Shown here piece by piece: positions 1-6,648 of a stretch of DNA of 16,322 nucleotides. The notes below the pieces were generated by a model that worked only from the letters and a program-made list of their open reading frames with translations, was not told the DNA's origin and made no database searches. The position numbers and the translations under genes are program-made. Positions within the stretch are counted from its first letter, which is position 1. Every line of letters begins with the position of its first letter. Source of the stretch: JANYIP01 sp031394045 (lineage in GTDB: Bacteria; Actinomycetota; Actinomycetes; Prado026); the NCBI GenBank assembly GCA_031394045.1, contig JANMWN010000162.1, forward strand, positions 1-16,322. Direction: 5' to 3'.

Positions 1-138
1 GACGGCCTTGCGGCGCTGGTTGAGATAGACGGGGATCGCGATCGCGGCCAAGATGCCGATGATGAGTATGACGACCAGAAGCTCGATGAGGGTGAACCCG
101 CCTTCCTGCCGGGGCGGGCTCTGCAGACGTTTGTTCAT
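1..138 (-). CDS. Type IV pilin-like protein, 5' part only (runs off left edge)
   Basis: The first 46 codons of a second pilin-like gene, starting at ATG 138-136 and still open at the window edge. A short basic leader ends in Gly13-Gly14, followed by Phe15 and FTLIELLVV, the class III signal cut and N-methylated by prepilin peptidase. Glu at mature position 5, needed for subunit docking in this family, is present (Glu19). A hydrophobic helix and the stretch IAIPVYLNQRRKAV follow, closely paralleling the complete pilin at 482-931. AGGAG lies only 2 nt before the ATG, a tight ribosome-binding site. It could be a minor pilin or a second major pilin; the missing C-terminal part decides. No FliA-like site is seen just ahead of it, so it may depend on read-through from the upstream pilin gene past the hairpin at 418-456. 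Confidence 0.9.
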   Translation of the reverse strand, partial: MNKRLQSPPRQEGGFTLIELLVVILIIGILAAIAIPVYLNQRRKAV

Positions 139-335
139 CTCTCCTGCTTCCTGTCTTTGCTGTGCTGTTGCCTCATCTGTGTCTCCTCTCGAGCTAGCCA
201 TCGAGTGCACGCAGCAACAGTGAGCTGCGAGCCCCCAAAGGACGAACGTCGCGACGCCGCGAGTGATGAGCAAGGCCGGCCCCACGGCCCGGTCCCGAAG
301 TGGCTCCGGGGCGCACGACGTCATCGTGTGCGGCT

Positions 336-389
336 GGCGTTAGCTGACAGCAGCGAAGGCGCTCAGCCCAGCGGCGAGTCAGGTGCCAC
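336..389 (-). pseudogene. Relic of a pilin gene 3' end
   Basis: Bases 336-389 match 478-531, the last codons of the intact pilin gene plus its stop, at 51 of 54 positions. Read in the same frame, the relic still gives LAAGLSAFAAVS and a TAA stop, but the codon matching the pilin's C-terminal cysteine is TGA instead of TGT. No pilin coding sequence lies further upstream in this frame, because similarity ends next to the GGC-ACC codons. This is most simply a remnant of a former tandem pilin copy, left by duplication and deletion. It is not expected to make a protein. Confidence 0.8.
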
Positions 390-417
390 GGAGACCTTGC
401 CACTGTTCTCCGGCACG

Positions 418-456
418 AGTACGGCCCCGGACAATGCTGCCGTCCGGGGCCGTACT
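418..456 (-). terminator. Perfect 15-bp hairpin after pilA
   Basis: AGTACGGCCCCGGAC (418-432) and GTCCGGGGCCGTACT (442-456) are exact reverse complements around a 9-nt loop. The hairpin starts 25 nt past the pilin stop codon. No T-run follows on the minus strand, so if it terminates it is of the tract-less kind often predicted in high-GC actinobacteria. It may equally protect the 3' end of the abundant pilin mRNA and limit read-through into the second pilin gene. Confidence 0.65.
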
Positions 457-481
457 CCTGGTTGCGCTGGTGTCGTCGGCG

Positions 482-931
482 TTAGCTGACGGCAGCGAAG
501 GCGCTCAGCCCAGCGGCGACACAGGTGCCACCAGCGGGAGCTGCTGCCGTCGGGGCACCCGACTGCAGGCCACCATTGGTCGAGTCGTACCAGAAGAACG
601 TGCTGACGGCGTCAGAGTTCGGGTTCGAGCCCTTCAGGCAGTACCCGGTTGCCGTCGTGGCAACCTGGATCGTGTTGCCCTGCGAGAACTTTGGGTTCTG
701 ACCGGTGACGGCGTTGTATGCCTGGTTGTCCGTGAAGTACGTCTCCTCAGCCGTCGCTGCGGTGCGCAGGTCGGACTTGATCGACGCGCTGACCGCCTTC
801 TTCCGCTGGTTCAGGAAGACGGGGATCGCGATCGCGGCCAGAATGCCGATGATGATGATGACAACCAGGAGCTCGATGAGGGTGAAGCCACCCTCTCGCT
901 CCTCCTGGGCCTTGCGGATGCGTGCGAGCAT
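482..931 (-). CDS. pilA: Type IV pilin (probable major subunit)
   Basis: A 149-residue prepilin, the building block of the pilus fibre. The leader MLARIRKAQEEREGG ends with Gly14-Gly15 and is followed by FTLIELLVV, the class III signal cut by prepilin peptidase. Glu20 is the conserved mature Glu5. The hydrophobic alpha-1N helix spans about residues 18-40, followed by IPVFLNQRKKAV. Two cysteines (in YCLKG and in GTCVAAG near the C-terminus) could form the disulfide-bounded D-loop. The frame extends upstream to 1069, but ATG 931 is chosen because the signal must lie near the N-terminus and because GGAAGGGAAGGG precedes it closely. It follows pilC but is separated by a strong terminator and has its own FliA-like promoter, so it is probably expressed independently and at a different level from the motors. 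Being the complete, separately promoted copy, it is inferred to be the major pilin. Confidence 0.93.
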   Translation of the reverse strand: MLARIRKAQEEREGGFTLIELLVVIIIIGILAAIAIPVFLNQRKKAVSASIKSDLRTAATAEETYFTDNQAYNAVTGQNPKFSQGNTIQVATTATGYCLKGSNPNSDAVSTFFWYDSTNGGLQSGAPTAAAPAGGTCVAAGLSAFAAVS

Positions 932-1107
932 CTGCCCTTCCCTTCCGGGATCTTGCGTTGATGAGCCGTGCCGGCAGATCCCCCCTGGGCCCTCTTTCGA
1001 GTGACCGACCGAGGCAGCTGGGCTGGCCTGCACGCCCGCAGGTCCCCTGGCTTTGCGACCCCGTCTCACGACGGGTGTGCCGTTTCTGGCCTTAGCAGCT
1101 CTATGAC
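932..1107 (-). other. Predicted 5' leader of the pilA mRNA
   Basis: About 175 nt separate the inferred transcription start (near 1107) from the pilin ATG. The only clear structure is a small stem CCCGTC-TCAC-GACGGG at 1060-1075. No riboswitch class is recognised by eye; in particular no c-di-GMP (GEMM) core was noticed. The leader is long for a simple promoter and could hold translational or stability control of the pilin message. Confidence 0.35.
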
Positions 1108-1114
1108 AAATGTG

Positions 1115-1143
1115 TTTTCGGCGAGCAGGAAGCCGCGCTTGAG
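1115..1143 (-). promoter_or_regulatory. FliA-like sigma promoter ahead of pilA
   Basis: On the minus strand CTCAA (1143-1139), 16 nt, then GCCGAAAA (1122-1115). This resembles FliA/WhiG/SigD-family promoters, whose -10 element is GCCGATAA-like and whose -35 is TAAA- or CTCAA-like. It is the only good promoter candidate between the pilC terminator and pilA, and the same spacing recurs at three other genes in this window. Confidence 0.65.
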
Positions 1144-1196
1144 CAATTCCAGTGCATTTCTGGCGCGGTGACGGGATTCACCCTTCCAGCCGCGTC

Positions 1197-1242
1197 ACAA
1201 AGGAGGAGGGGCCCGGCAACTGCCGGGCCCCGCCTCCTTTGT
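1197..1242 (-). terminator. Strong terminator closing the pilB-pilT-pilC run
   Basis: ACAAAGGAGG-A-GGGGCCCGGC pairs with GCCGGGCCCC-G-CCTCCTTTGT around an AACT loop: 20 base pairs with one A/G mismatch. It begins 30 nt past the pilC stop. In the minus-strand transcript the descending arm ends CCUCCUUUGU. It separates motor-gene transcription from pilA. Confidence 0.88.
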
Positions 1243-1272
1243 ATCGACGGCCGAACACGTCGGCCCTCGGGA

Positions 1273-2499
1273 CTACTTGATCAGGTCGAAGATCTTGAAG
1301 ATCGGCATGTAGAGCGCGATGATCATCGACCCGATGATCCCGCCGAGAAAGGCGATCATCAGCGGTTCGATGAGCGCGGTCAGGGCCTCCGTGGTGGCCT
1401 CCACCTCCTGGTCGTAGAACTCGGAGATCTTGTGCAGCATCGCGTCGAGAGCGCCGGTGTCCTCGCCGACTGCCATCATCTGCACGACCATCGGCGGGAA
1501 CACCGCATGACCCACCAGAGGTCCGGTGATCGACTCGCCGTTCCGCACGCTGGTCTGGATGTCACGTACGGCATCGCCGACCACCATGTTGCCCGTGGTC
1601 TCTGCGACGATGTCGAGGCTCTGCAGGATGGGCACGCCGGACTGCAGCATGGTCCCGAGGTTTCGGGCGAAACGCGCCAGGGCGATCTTCTGGAACAGGC
1701 TGCCGAACACCGGCACCCTGAGCTTGATGGGGTCGACCACCCGGTGGGTGCTCTCCTTGTGCTTGATCCGGCCCCAAACCACGAAGCCAACGATGATGGC
1801 GACAACGAAGACCGGCGAGCCAACCTTCAGGATGTCGGACATCGTGATGAGGACCTTGGTGGGCGCCGGCAGCTCGCCGCCCAGCGTGAGGAACATCTTG
1901 GCGAAGACGGGCACGATGAACAGGAGCATCCCGATAACGGCGAGTATGGCGATACAGAAGACGACGACTGGGTAAGTCATTGCCGACTTCACCTTGCCTC
2001 GCAGCTTGGTCTCCGCCTCGTAGTTCTCGGCGATCTGGAGCATGACCGAGTCGAGGAAGCCTCCGACTTCGCCGGCCTTGGTCATGTTGACCATCAGTGG
2101 CGGGAAGACCATTGGGTGCTTGCCCAGGGAAGACGACAAGGACTGGCCGGTCTCGACGTCCTGCCTCGCCTCACCGAGCACCCTGGCGAGCTCCTTGTTC
2201 TCGGTCTGCTCTTCCAGGATCGACAGCGCACGGAGCAGCGACAACCCGGCGTTGATCATCGTCGCGAACTGCCGAGAGAAGATCGCCAGATCCTTCAGCT
2301 TGACCTTGGCTCCGAGGCTCGGCAGCGAGAGCTCCTTCTGGATGCCCCCGCCGCCGGCCTGCGAGATGCTTACCGGTGCGTACCCCATGCTCTTCAGCTT
2401 GGTAGCGACCGCGGCCGTCGAGTCCGCCTCAATCTTGCCGGTCATGAGCTTCCCGGACCGGTCGCGTACCGAGTAGTTGTAGGTCATCGTCGATGCCAT
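1273..2499 (-). CDS. pilC: Type IV pilus inner-membrane platform protein PilC
   Basis: A 408-residue polytopic protein of the T2SF/GspF family, the membrane platform that couples PilB and PilT to pilin insertion or removal. Two homologous cytoplasmic domains lie at about 71-194 and 274-396, each starting with the family pattern (FSRQFATMINAGLSLL; FARNLGTMLQSGVPIL). Each also carries the FPP-x-MV-x9-GE segment (FPPLMV...AGEVGGFL; FPPMVV...GEDTGAL). Hydrophobic segments lie near 176-198, 225-243 and 377-402. The length is typical. The ATG is preceded by GAGGGG, which overlaps the pilT stop codon (TGAGGGG), and the gap is only 10 nt, so translation is probably coupled to pilT. A strong terminator follows. 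Confidence 0.95.
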   Translation of the reverse strand: MASTMTYNYSVRDRSGKLMTGKIEADSTAAVATKLKSMGYAPVSISQAGGGGIQKELSLPSLGAKVKLKDLAIFSRQFATMINAGLSLLRALSILEEQTENKELARVLGEARQDVETGQSLSSSLGKHPMVFPPLMVNMTKAGEVGGFLDSVMLQIAENYEAETKLRGKVKSAMTYPVVVFCIAILAVIGMLLFIVPVFAKMFLTLGGELPAPTKVLITMSDILKVGSPVFVVAIIVGFVVWGRIKHKESTHRVVDPIKLRVPVFGSLFQKIALARFARNLGTMLQSGVPILQSLDIVAETTGNMVVGDAVRDIQTSVRNGESITGPLVGHAVFPPMVVQMMAVGEDTGALDAMLHKISEFYDQEVEATTEALTALIEPLMIAFLGGIIGSMIIALYMPIFKIFDLIK

Positions 2500-2509
2500 G
2501 GTCTGCCCC

Positions 2510-3877
2510 TCATCGCCCGGTCAGGCGGTTGAAGTCTTCAATGTGGTGGCACTTCTCTAGGCCAGTCTCGTAAGTGATCTGGCCGCGCTTCACCAGGTCG
2601 GCAAGGTGCTGGTCCATCGTGTGCATACCGTGCTGGGCACCCGCTTGCATGGCGGAGTAGATCTGGTGGGTCTTGCCTTCACGGATCAGGTTGCGGATGG
2701 CAGGGGTAGCGACGAGCACCTCGGTGGCGACCACGCGTCCCTTGCCGTCCACGGTCCGCGCGAGCGTCTGGCAGACAACGCCCTGCAAGGAGCCGGCCAG
2801 CTGGACGCGTACCTGCTGCTGCTGGTGGGGCGGGAAGACATCGATGACGCGGTCGATCGTCTGGGCCGCGTCCTGCGTGTGCAGGGTGGCAAAGACGAGG
2901 TGGCCCGTCTCGGCGGCTGTCAGGGCCACTGAGATGGTCTCGAGGTCACGCATCTCGCCGACGAGGATGATGTCGGGGTCCTGCCGCAGGACATGCTTGA
3001 GGGCGTTGGCGAACGAGTGGGTGTCCTCACCGACCTCACGCTGGTTCACGACGCACGACTGGTGCCGATGAAGGAACTCGATGGGGTCCTCGACCGTCAT
3101 GATGTGGTCGCGGCGCTGCCTGTTGGCCAGGTCGACGATGGAGGCGAGCGTGGTGGACTTCCCGGACCCGGTCGGGCCGGTCACGAGCACGAAACCGCGG
3201 GGCAGCATGGCGAAGTTGGCTATACCGGGGGGGATGCCGAGGTCCTCGAGCTTCTTGATCTCGAAGGGGATCAGCCGGAACGCCGCTCCGACCGAGTCGC
3301 GCTGCCGGTACATGTTGACCCGGAACCGAGCCTTGCCCGGGACCGAGTAGGCGAAGTCGAGCTCCAGCACCTCCTCGAACTTCTCCCGTTGCTTCTGGGT
3401 GATGGCGGCGTACATGATGCGCTGGATGACGTTGGGGGTTAGCTCCGGGAAGTCCTCAAGCGGCGTGAGGTGCCCGTTGAGCCTCAGCTGGGGCCTGGTG
3501 CCGCTGGTGAGGTGGAGGTCGGACGCCCCCGTCTCCAGCACAATAGCCAGCATCCCGTGCAGATCGACGTCGTCGTCGTGCCTGACCTCTTCGGTGGTGC
3601 CGCGCGTGTATGCGCCGGCGAAAGCCTCGGACTCGGCGATGGCGATGGCATGAGCCGGGACCGACTCCTCCTCCCATGTCATGTCGGGAGCGTCGTACGT
3701 GGCGGTGACCTCCCGAGCGGGCAGAGCAGCTTCAGGGACCGCCGGAATCGGCGCCACCACGGCCGGTGGCTGCCATGCAGGGTCGAGCGGCGACACGGCG
3801 GCCGACTCGCTGTCATGGACGGCCGGCACCGGTGACGGTCCTGGGACGAATCCACCGGAGTATCCGGAGGTTTCCAC
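2510..3877 (-). CDS. pilT: Type IV pilus retraction ATPase PilT with disordered N-terminal extension
   Basis: Hexameric cytoplasmic ATPase that powers pilus retraction. With the GTG at 3877 the product is 455 residues. Walker A GPTGSGKS is at 234-241, the Asp box VEDPIEF about 262-268, Walker B DIILVGEMRD 302-311, the His box HLVFATLHT 326-334, and the PilT-specific AIRNLIRE motif 393-400, which separates it from PilB and PilU. PilT proteins are usually about 345-370 residues; the first 100 or so here are an extra Pro/Ala/Glu-rich segment with no recognised domain. The reading frame opens further up at GTG 3934, but that codon has no Shine-Dalgarno and lies inside a FliA-like promoter. GTG 3877 has AAGGGGG 5 nt upstream and gives a leader of about 40 nt. 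The longer start remains possible on read-through mRNA from pilB. Confidence 0.88.
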   Translation of the reverse strand: METSGYSGGFVPGPSPVPAVHDSESAAVSPLDPAWQPPAVVAPIPAVPEAALPAREVTATYDAPDMTWEEESVPAHAIAIAESEAFAGAYTRGTTEEVRHDDDVDLHGMLAIVLETGASDLHLTSGTRPQLRLNGHLTPLEDFPELTPNVIQRIMYAAITQKQREKFEEVLELDFAYSVPGKARFRVNMYRQRDSVGAAFRLIPFEIKKLEDLGIPPGIANFAMLPRGFVLVTGPTGSGKSTTLASIVDLANRQRRDHIMTVEDPIEFLHRHQSCVVNQREVGEDTHSFANALKHVLRQDPDIILVGEMRDLETISVALTAAETGHLVFATLHTQDAAQTIDRVIDVFPPHQQQQVRVQLAGSLQGVVCQTLARTVDGKGRVVATEVLVATPAIRNLIREGKTHQIYSAMQAGAQHGMHTMDQHLADLVKRGQITYETGLEKCHHIEDFNRLTGR

Positions 3878-3923
3878 TCGTGCCCCCTTCGAAGGCGATT
3901 GCAGCGCGGTTTGGTCTTCCTTG

Positions 3924-3952
3924 GCATCGGCCACTCAGAGGCGCCGCTTGAG
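3924..3952 (-). promoter_or_regulatory. FliA-like sigma promoter ahead of pilT
   Basis: CTCAA (3952-3948), 16 nt, GCCGATGC (3931-3924) on the minus strand, in and just past the 28-nt gap between pilB and the longest pilT frame. Transcription would begin near 3917, upstream of the GTG at 3877. The -10 element doubles as codons 2-3 (Ala-Asp) of the longer pilT frame, so part of the match could be coincidental. Confidence 0.5.
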
Positions 3953-3962
3953 AGCGTGGGGC

Positions 3963-5624
3963 TCAGACGACTACCCGGAGGATCTCGTCGATCGAAGTCA
4001 CTCCCCTGAGAACCTTCGCCATGCCATCGTCTCGGAGGGTGATCATCCCCTGTTGACGAGCGACCTCGGTGATCTGCGACGCGGGTGAATGCTCGACCGT
4101 CATGAGTTCCAGCTGCTCGGACATCGGCATGACTTCGTGCAGCGCGAGCCGGCCCTTGTACCCGGTCTTTGCGCAGGCCGAGCAGCCCTTCGGTCGGTAG
4201 AGCGTGGGCAGCGGCTGACCCTCGACCCACGGGAAACGGGCCGCGACGAGGGCGTCAGCGGTCGGGACGTACTCCTCTTTGCACTTCTTGCAGAGCAGGC
4301 GTGCGAGCCGCTGGGCCAGCACGCAGTCGACGGCCGAGCCGACCAGGAAGGGCTCGATGCCCATCTCGGTCAGCCGGGTGATCGCCGACGGCGCGTCGTT
4401 GGTGTGCAGGGTGGAGAGAACGAGGTGGCCGGTGAGGGCGGCCTCCACCGCGATCTGGGCCGTCTCGTGGTCCCGGATCTCACCGATGAGCACGATGTCG
4501 GGGTCGGACCGCAGGATCGACCGCAGGGCCGAGGCGAAGTTCAGCCCGGCCTTGTTGTTGACCTGGACCTGGTTGACGCCGGGGAGGCGGTATTCGACCG
4601 GATCCTCGACCGTGATGATGTTGACCTCGGCCCGGTTCAGGATGTTCAGCGTCGCGTACAGGGTCGTGGACTTTCCGGAACCGGTGGGGCCGGTGACCAG
4701 GATCATCCCGGACGGCTTGGCAAAGCTGCGCGAGAAGCGCTCGAAGTTGCCGTCGGAGAACCCGAGGTCGGTCAGGTCGAGCCGGGCGGTCGAGTTGTCC
4801 AGGATTCGCATGACGACCTTCTCCCCCCACACCGTGGGGAGGGTGGCCACTCGGAGGTCGATCTTCTTGCCGTTGGCGTTGACCGACAGTCGCCCGTCCT
4901 GGGGGATGCGACGCTCGGCGATATTGATGTCGGACATGATCTTCAGCCGGCTGATGACGCCGGACTGGATCGACTTCGGCGAGCGCATGATCTCGTGCAG
5001 CACGCCGTCGATGCGGTACCGGACGCGCAGGTCGCGCTCGGTCGGCTCGAGATGGATGTCCGAGGCTCGGTCCTGGATTGCCTGGGTGATCAGGGCGTTG
5101 ACGTACTTGACGATGGGCGCGTCGTCTACGGCCTCCCGGATTTTGGAGAGGTCCTCCTCCTCCTCGACGTCGAGGATCGCGGTGAGGTTGTCGAGATCGC
5201 TGTCGGCCCGGTAGTGCCGGTCGATGGCGGCGAGCACGTCGCTGCGGGTGGCTACGCACGGCTTGACGTCGGTCTGGGTGACCGCGCGTACGTCCTCGAT
5301 GGCCAGGAAGTTGGCCGGGTCGGCCATGGCGAGCAGCAGCTTGCCGTCCTCGAAACCGAAGGGCAGCACGACGTAGCGGCGGGCCAGGGGTCCTGGGACG
5401 AGCGAGACGGCCGAGGGGTCAACCGGGAAGTCGCCGAGCTCGACAAAGCGCATGCCGATCTGCTGGGCGAGAGCTGCGACCAGCTGGGACTCCGTGAGGA
5501 CGCCCTGGTCGACGAGCACCCGGCCCAGTGCACGACCTGCCTTCTGGTGCTCCTCGAAAGCCGATTGCAACTGGGACGTGGTGACAAGTCCACCCTCCAG
5601 GAGGATGTCACCGAGCTGCTTCAC
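3963..5624 (-). CDS. pilB: Type IV pilus extension ATPase PilB
   Basis: A 553-residue GspE/PilB-family ATPase that drives pilin polymerisation from the cytoplasmic side. Residues 1 to about 140 form an MshEN/T2SSE-N domain with two LGxxLxxxG-type repeats. An acidic linker (LDVEEEEDL) follows. The ATPase core carries Walker A GPTGSGKS at 312-319, Asp box VEDPVEY 339-345, Walker B DIVLIGEIRD 376-385 and His box HLVLSTLHT 400-408. Two Cys pairs, C445-x2-C448 and C481-x2-C484, form the zinc-binding tetracysteine motif typical of PilB and absent from PilT. The start is GTG 5624 with no strong Shine-Dalgarno. pilT follows after 28 nt (to its longest frame). A FliA-like promoter sits about 100 nt upstream. 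Confidence 0.95.
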   Translation of the reverse strand: MKQLGDILLEGGLVTTSQLQSAFEEHQKAGRALGRVLVDQGVLTESQLVAALAQQIGMRFVELGDFPVDPSAVSLVPGPLARRYVVLPFGFEDGKLLLAMADPANFLAIEDVRAVTQTDVKPCVATRSDVLAAIDRHYRADSDLDNLTAILDVEEEEDLSKIREAVDDAPIVKYVNALITQAIQDRASDIHLEPTERDLRVRYRIDGVLHEIMRSPKSIQSGVISRLKIMSDINIAERRIPQDGRLSVNANGKKIDLRVATLPTVWGEKVVMRILDNSTARLDLTDLGFSDGNFERFSRSFAKPSGMILVTGPTGSGKSTTLYATLNILNRAEVNIITVEDPVEYRLPGVNQVQVNNKAGLNFASALRSILRSDPDIVLIGEIRDHETAQIAVEAALTGHLVLSTLHTNDAPSAITRLTEMGIEPFLVGSAVDCVLAQRLARLLCKKCKEEYVPTADALVAARFPWVEGQPLPTLYRPKGCSACAKTGYKGRLALHEVMPMSEQLELMTVEHSPASQITEVARQQGMITLRDDGMAKVLRGVTSIDEILRVVV

Positions 5625-5720
5625 CGGTGCGCCGGAAGGGCTGCGGTCGCGCGAATGACGCGGTCCGAATGGTTGCCTGGGGCGAGCGCTGACAGGGCCA
5701 GGATGTGGGTCACCTGGGGT

Positions 5721-5750
5721 TAATCGGCGGCATCAGCAGGTGGCTTGACC
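5721..5750 (-). promoter_or_regulatory. FliA-like sigma promoter ahead of pilB
   Basis: GTCAA (5750-5746), 16 nt, GCCGATTAA (5729-5721) on the minus strand. This is the closest of the four sites to the classical GCCGATAA -10 element. It lies between the stop of the small unrecognised gene (5768) and pilB, and would give a leader of about 90 nt. Confidence 0.65.
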
Positions 5751-5767
5751 TGTTGCGCCCAGATGCC

Positions 5768-6058
5768 TCAAACCCGGCTACGGCCCGCGCCTTCGGCGCC
5801 ACGCAGCAGTTCGCCAGCCACCATCAAGAAGGTCTTGGTGCGAGGATCGGCCGGGTCGAGCGCCACGGCCGGACCGTCCCTGAAGACCAAGCTCACGCTT
5901 GCGGTCGGCCCGGGGACGGGCTCGGCCGGGCGTTCCTGCGCCGCGGCCCGAAGCGGCAGGAACGGTGCCGGCGATGGCGTGACCACTGCGGATGCGCGGC
6001 CGGCGACGCGGGCGGCAGCGTGCCGTCCACCCTTTGCGCGACGCCAGAGCAGTCCCAC
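5768..6058 (-). CDS. Small unrecognised protein following the GTPase gene
   Basis: I do not recognise this 96-residue product. The GTG at 6058 lies 11 nt past the GTPase stop; the frame continues upstream only inside the GTPase gene, so the true start should be near here, although the ribosome-binding site is weak. The N-terminal third is basic (LLWRRAKGGRH). A Pro/Ala-rich middle follows, then a better-ordered segment, VSLVFRDGPAVALDPADPRT, and a short helix ending LLRGAEGAG. The position makes it the fourth gene of the Roadblock-DUF4388-GTPase run, immediately before pilB's promoter, suggesting a link to the module or to the pilus. No membrane segment or signal peptide is apparent. Confidence 0.55.
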   Translation of the reverse strand: MGLLWRRAKGGRHAAARVAGRASAVVTPSPAPFLPLRAAAQERPAEPVPGPTASVSLVFRDGPAVALDPADPRTKTFLMVAGELLRGAEGAGRSRV

Positions 6059-6069
6059 GTCAGGCCATC

Positions 6070-6645
6070 TCAGACCGAGGCCCGCTCGGACTCGACCTCG
6101 TCCAGGACGGAGTAGAGCAGGGCCAGGAGCACAGCCTTGACCGACTCCTTGTCGGTGGCGTCGCACGGCAGCAGCGCGACCTCGGGCGCCATGCCGAGGG
6201 TGTCGCGGATCCGCCGCTCGTCCGGCTCGGAGAGCCCGGAGCTGCGGTTGAGGGCGACGACGTACGGCACCCGGGCCATCCGCCGGAAGGCGTCGAGGAT
6301 GCCCGCGGCCTCGGCCAGCGAGTCCTCGCGCTCGGCGTCCACGAGCACGACGTACCCGAGCATGCCCTCGCCGAGGATCTCCCACATGAAGTCGAAGCGC
6401 TCCTGGCCGGGCGTTCCGAACAGGTACAGCACCAGGTCGCGGTCGATGGTGATCCGGCCGAAGTCCATCGCGACCGTCGTCTCGGCCTTGCGGGTGCGCG
6501 TCGAGTCGGTGATGCCGCGCTCGGTGGACAGCACGGTGATCTCGCTGATCGTCCGGATCAGCGTCGTCTTGCCGGCGGCGAACGGACCGGTGACGACGAT
6601 CTTCACCGCCTGTCCGCCTCGGCGGTTCCTGGTTCTGGCAGCCAT
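6070..6645 (-). CDS. Small Ras-like GTPase of the MglA/CvnD type
   Basis: A 191-residue P-loop GTPase. G1 is GPFAAGKTT at 20-28, the switch-I threonine region ERGITDSTRTRKAETT is at about 42-57, G3 is the FGTPGQERF stretch at 76-84 (Gly in place of the usual Asp of DxxG, as in CvnD-type conservon GTPases), and G5 is about 161-165. The usual G4 NKxD is replaced by NRSS at 133-136, lacking the Asp that normally reads guanine. The N-terminus is basic (ARTRNRRGG). The ATG lies 3 nt after the DUF4388 stop. GTPases of this family pair with Roadblock proteins, which act as activators or regulators, and MglA governs polarity of type IV pili in Myxococcus. Given a Roadblock gene two places upstream and pil genes next door, a pilus polarity or activity switch is inferred. 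No histidine kinase or DUF742 partner is present, so it is not a standard conservon. Confidence 0.88.
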   Translation of the reverse strand: MAARTRNRRGGQAVKIVVTGPFAAGKTTLIRTISEITVLSTERGITDSTRTRKAETTVAMDFGRITIDRDLVLYLFGTPGQERFDFMWEILGEGMLGYVVLVDAEREDSLAEAAGILDAFRRMARVPYVVALNRSSGLSEPDERRIRDTLGMAPEVALLPCDATDKESVKAVLLALLYSVLDEVESERASV

Positions 6646-6648
6646 GGT

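Larger units (their letters stand above)
139..481. other. Intergenic region between two pilin genes
   Basis: No convincing gene is present. In the direction of transcription (minus strand) the stretch holds a perfect 15-bp hairpin at 418-456, a degenerate copy of the pilin 3' end at 336-389, and about 200 bases of leader for the second pilin. Open frames on either strand here show no recognisable domain. No TCAA-N16-GCCGA promoter-like site was found between 139 and 335. Confidence 0.7.

Noticed and set aside
932..1069. 46-codon upstream extension of pilA
   Set aside because: It would place the prepilin peptidase signal about 60 residues from the N-terminus, which does not fit the family; the ATG at 931 has a good ribosome-binding site.
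1168..2532. Long plus-strand open frame opposite pilC
   Set aside because: It is the complement of a clear PilC gene; its product is low-complexity Asp/His/Gly/Arg-rich with no recognised domain, as expected for antisense frames in GC-rich DNA.
5625..5720. Possible c-di-GMP riboswitch in the pilB leader
   Set aside because: The leader has only a small CCAGG/CCTGG pairing and lacks the conserved GEMM core; nothing supports a riboswitch.
4089..5723. 544-codon plus-strand open frame opposite pilB
   Set aside because: It is antisense to pilB with all ATPase motifs intact and shows no domain of its own.
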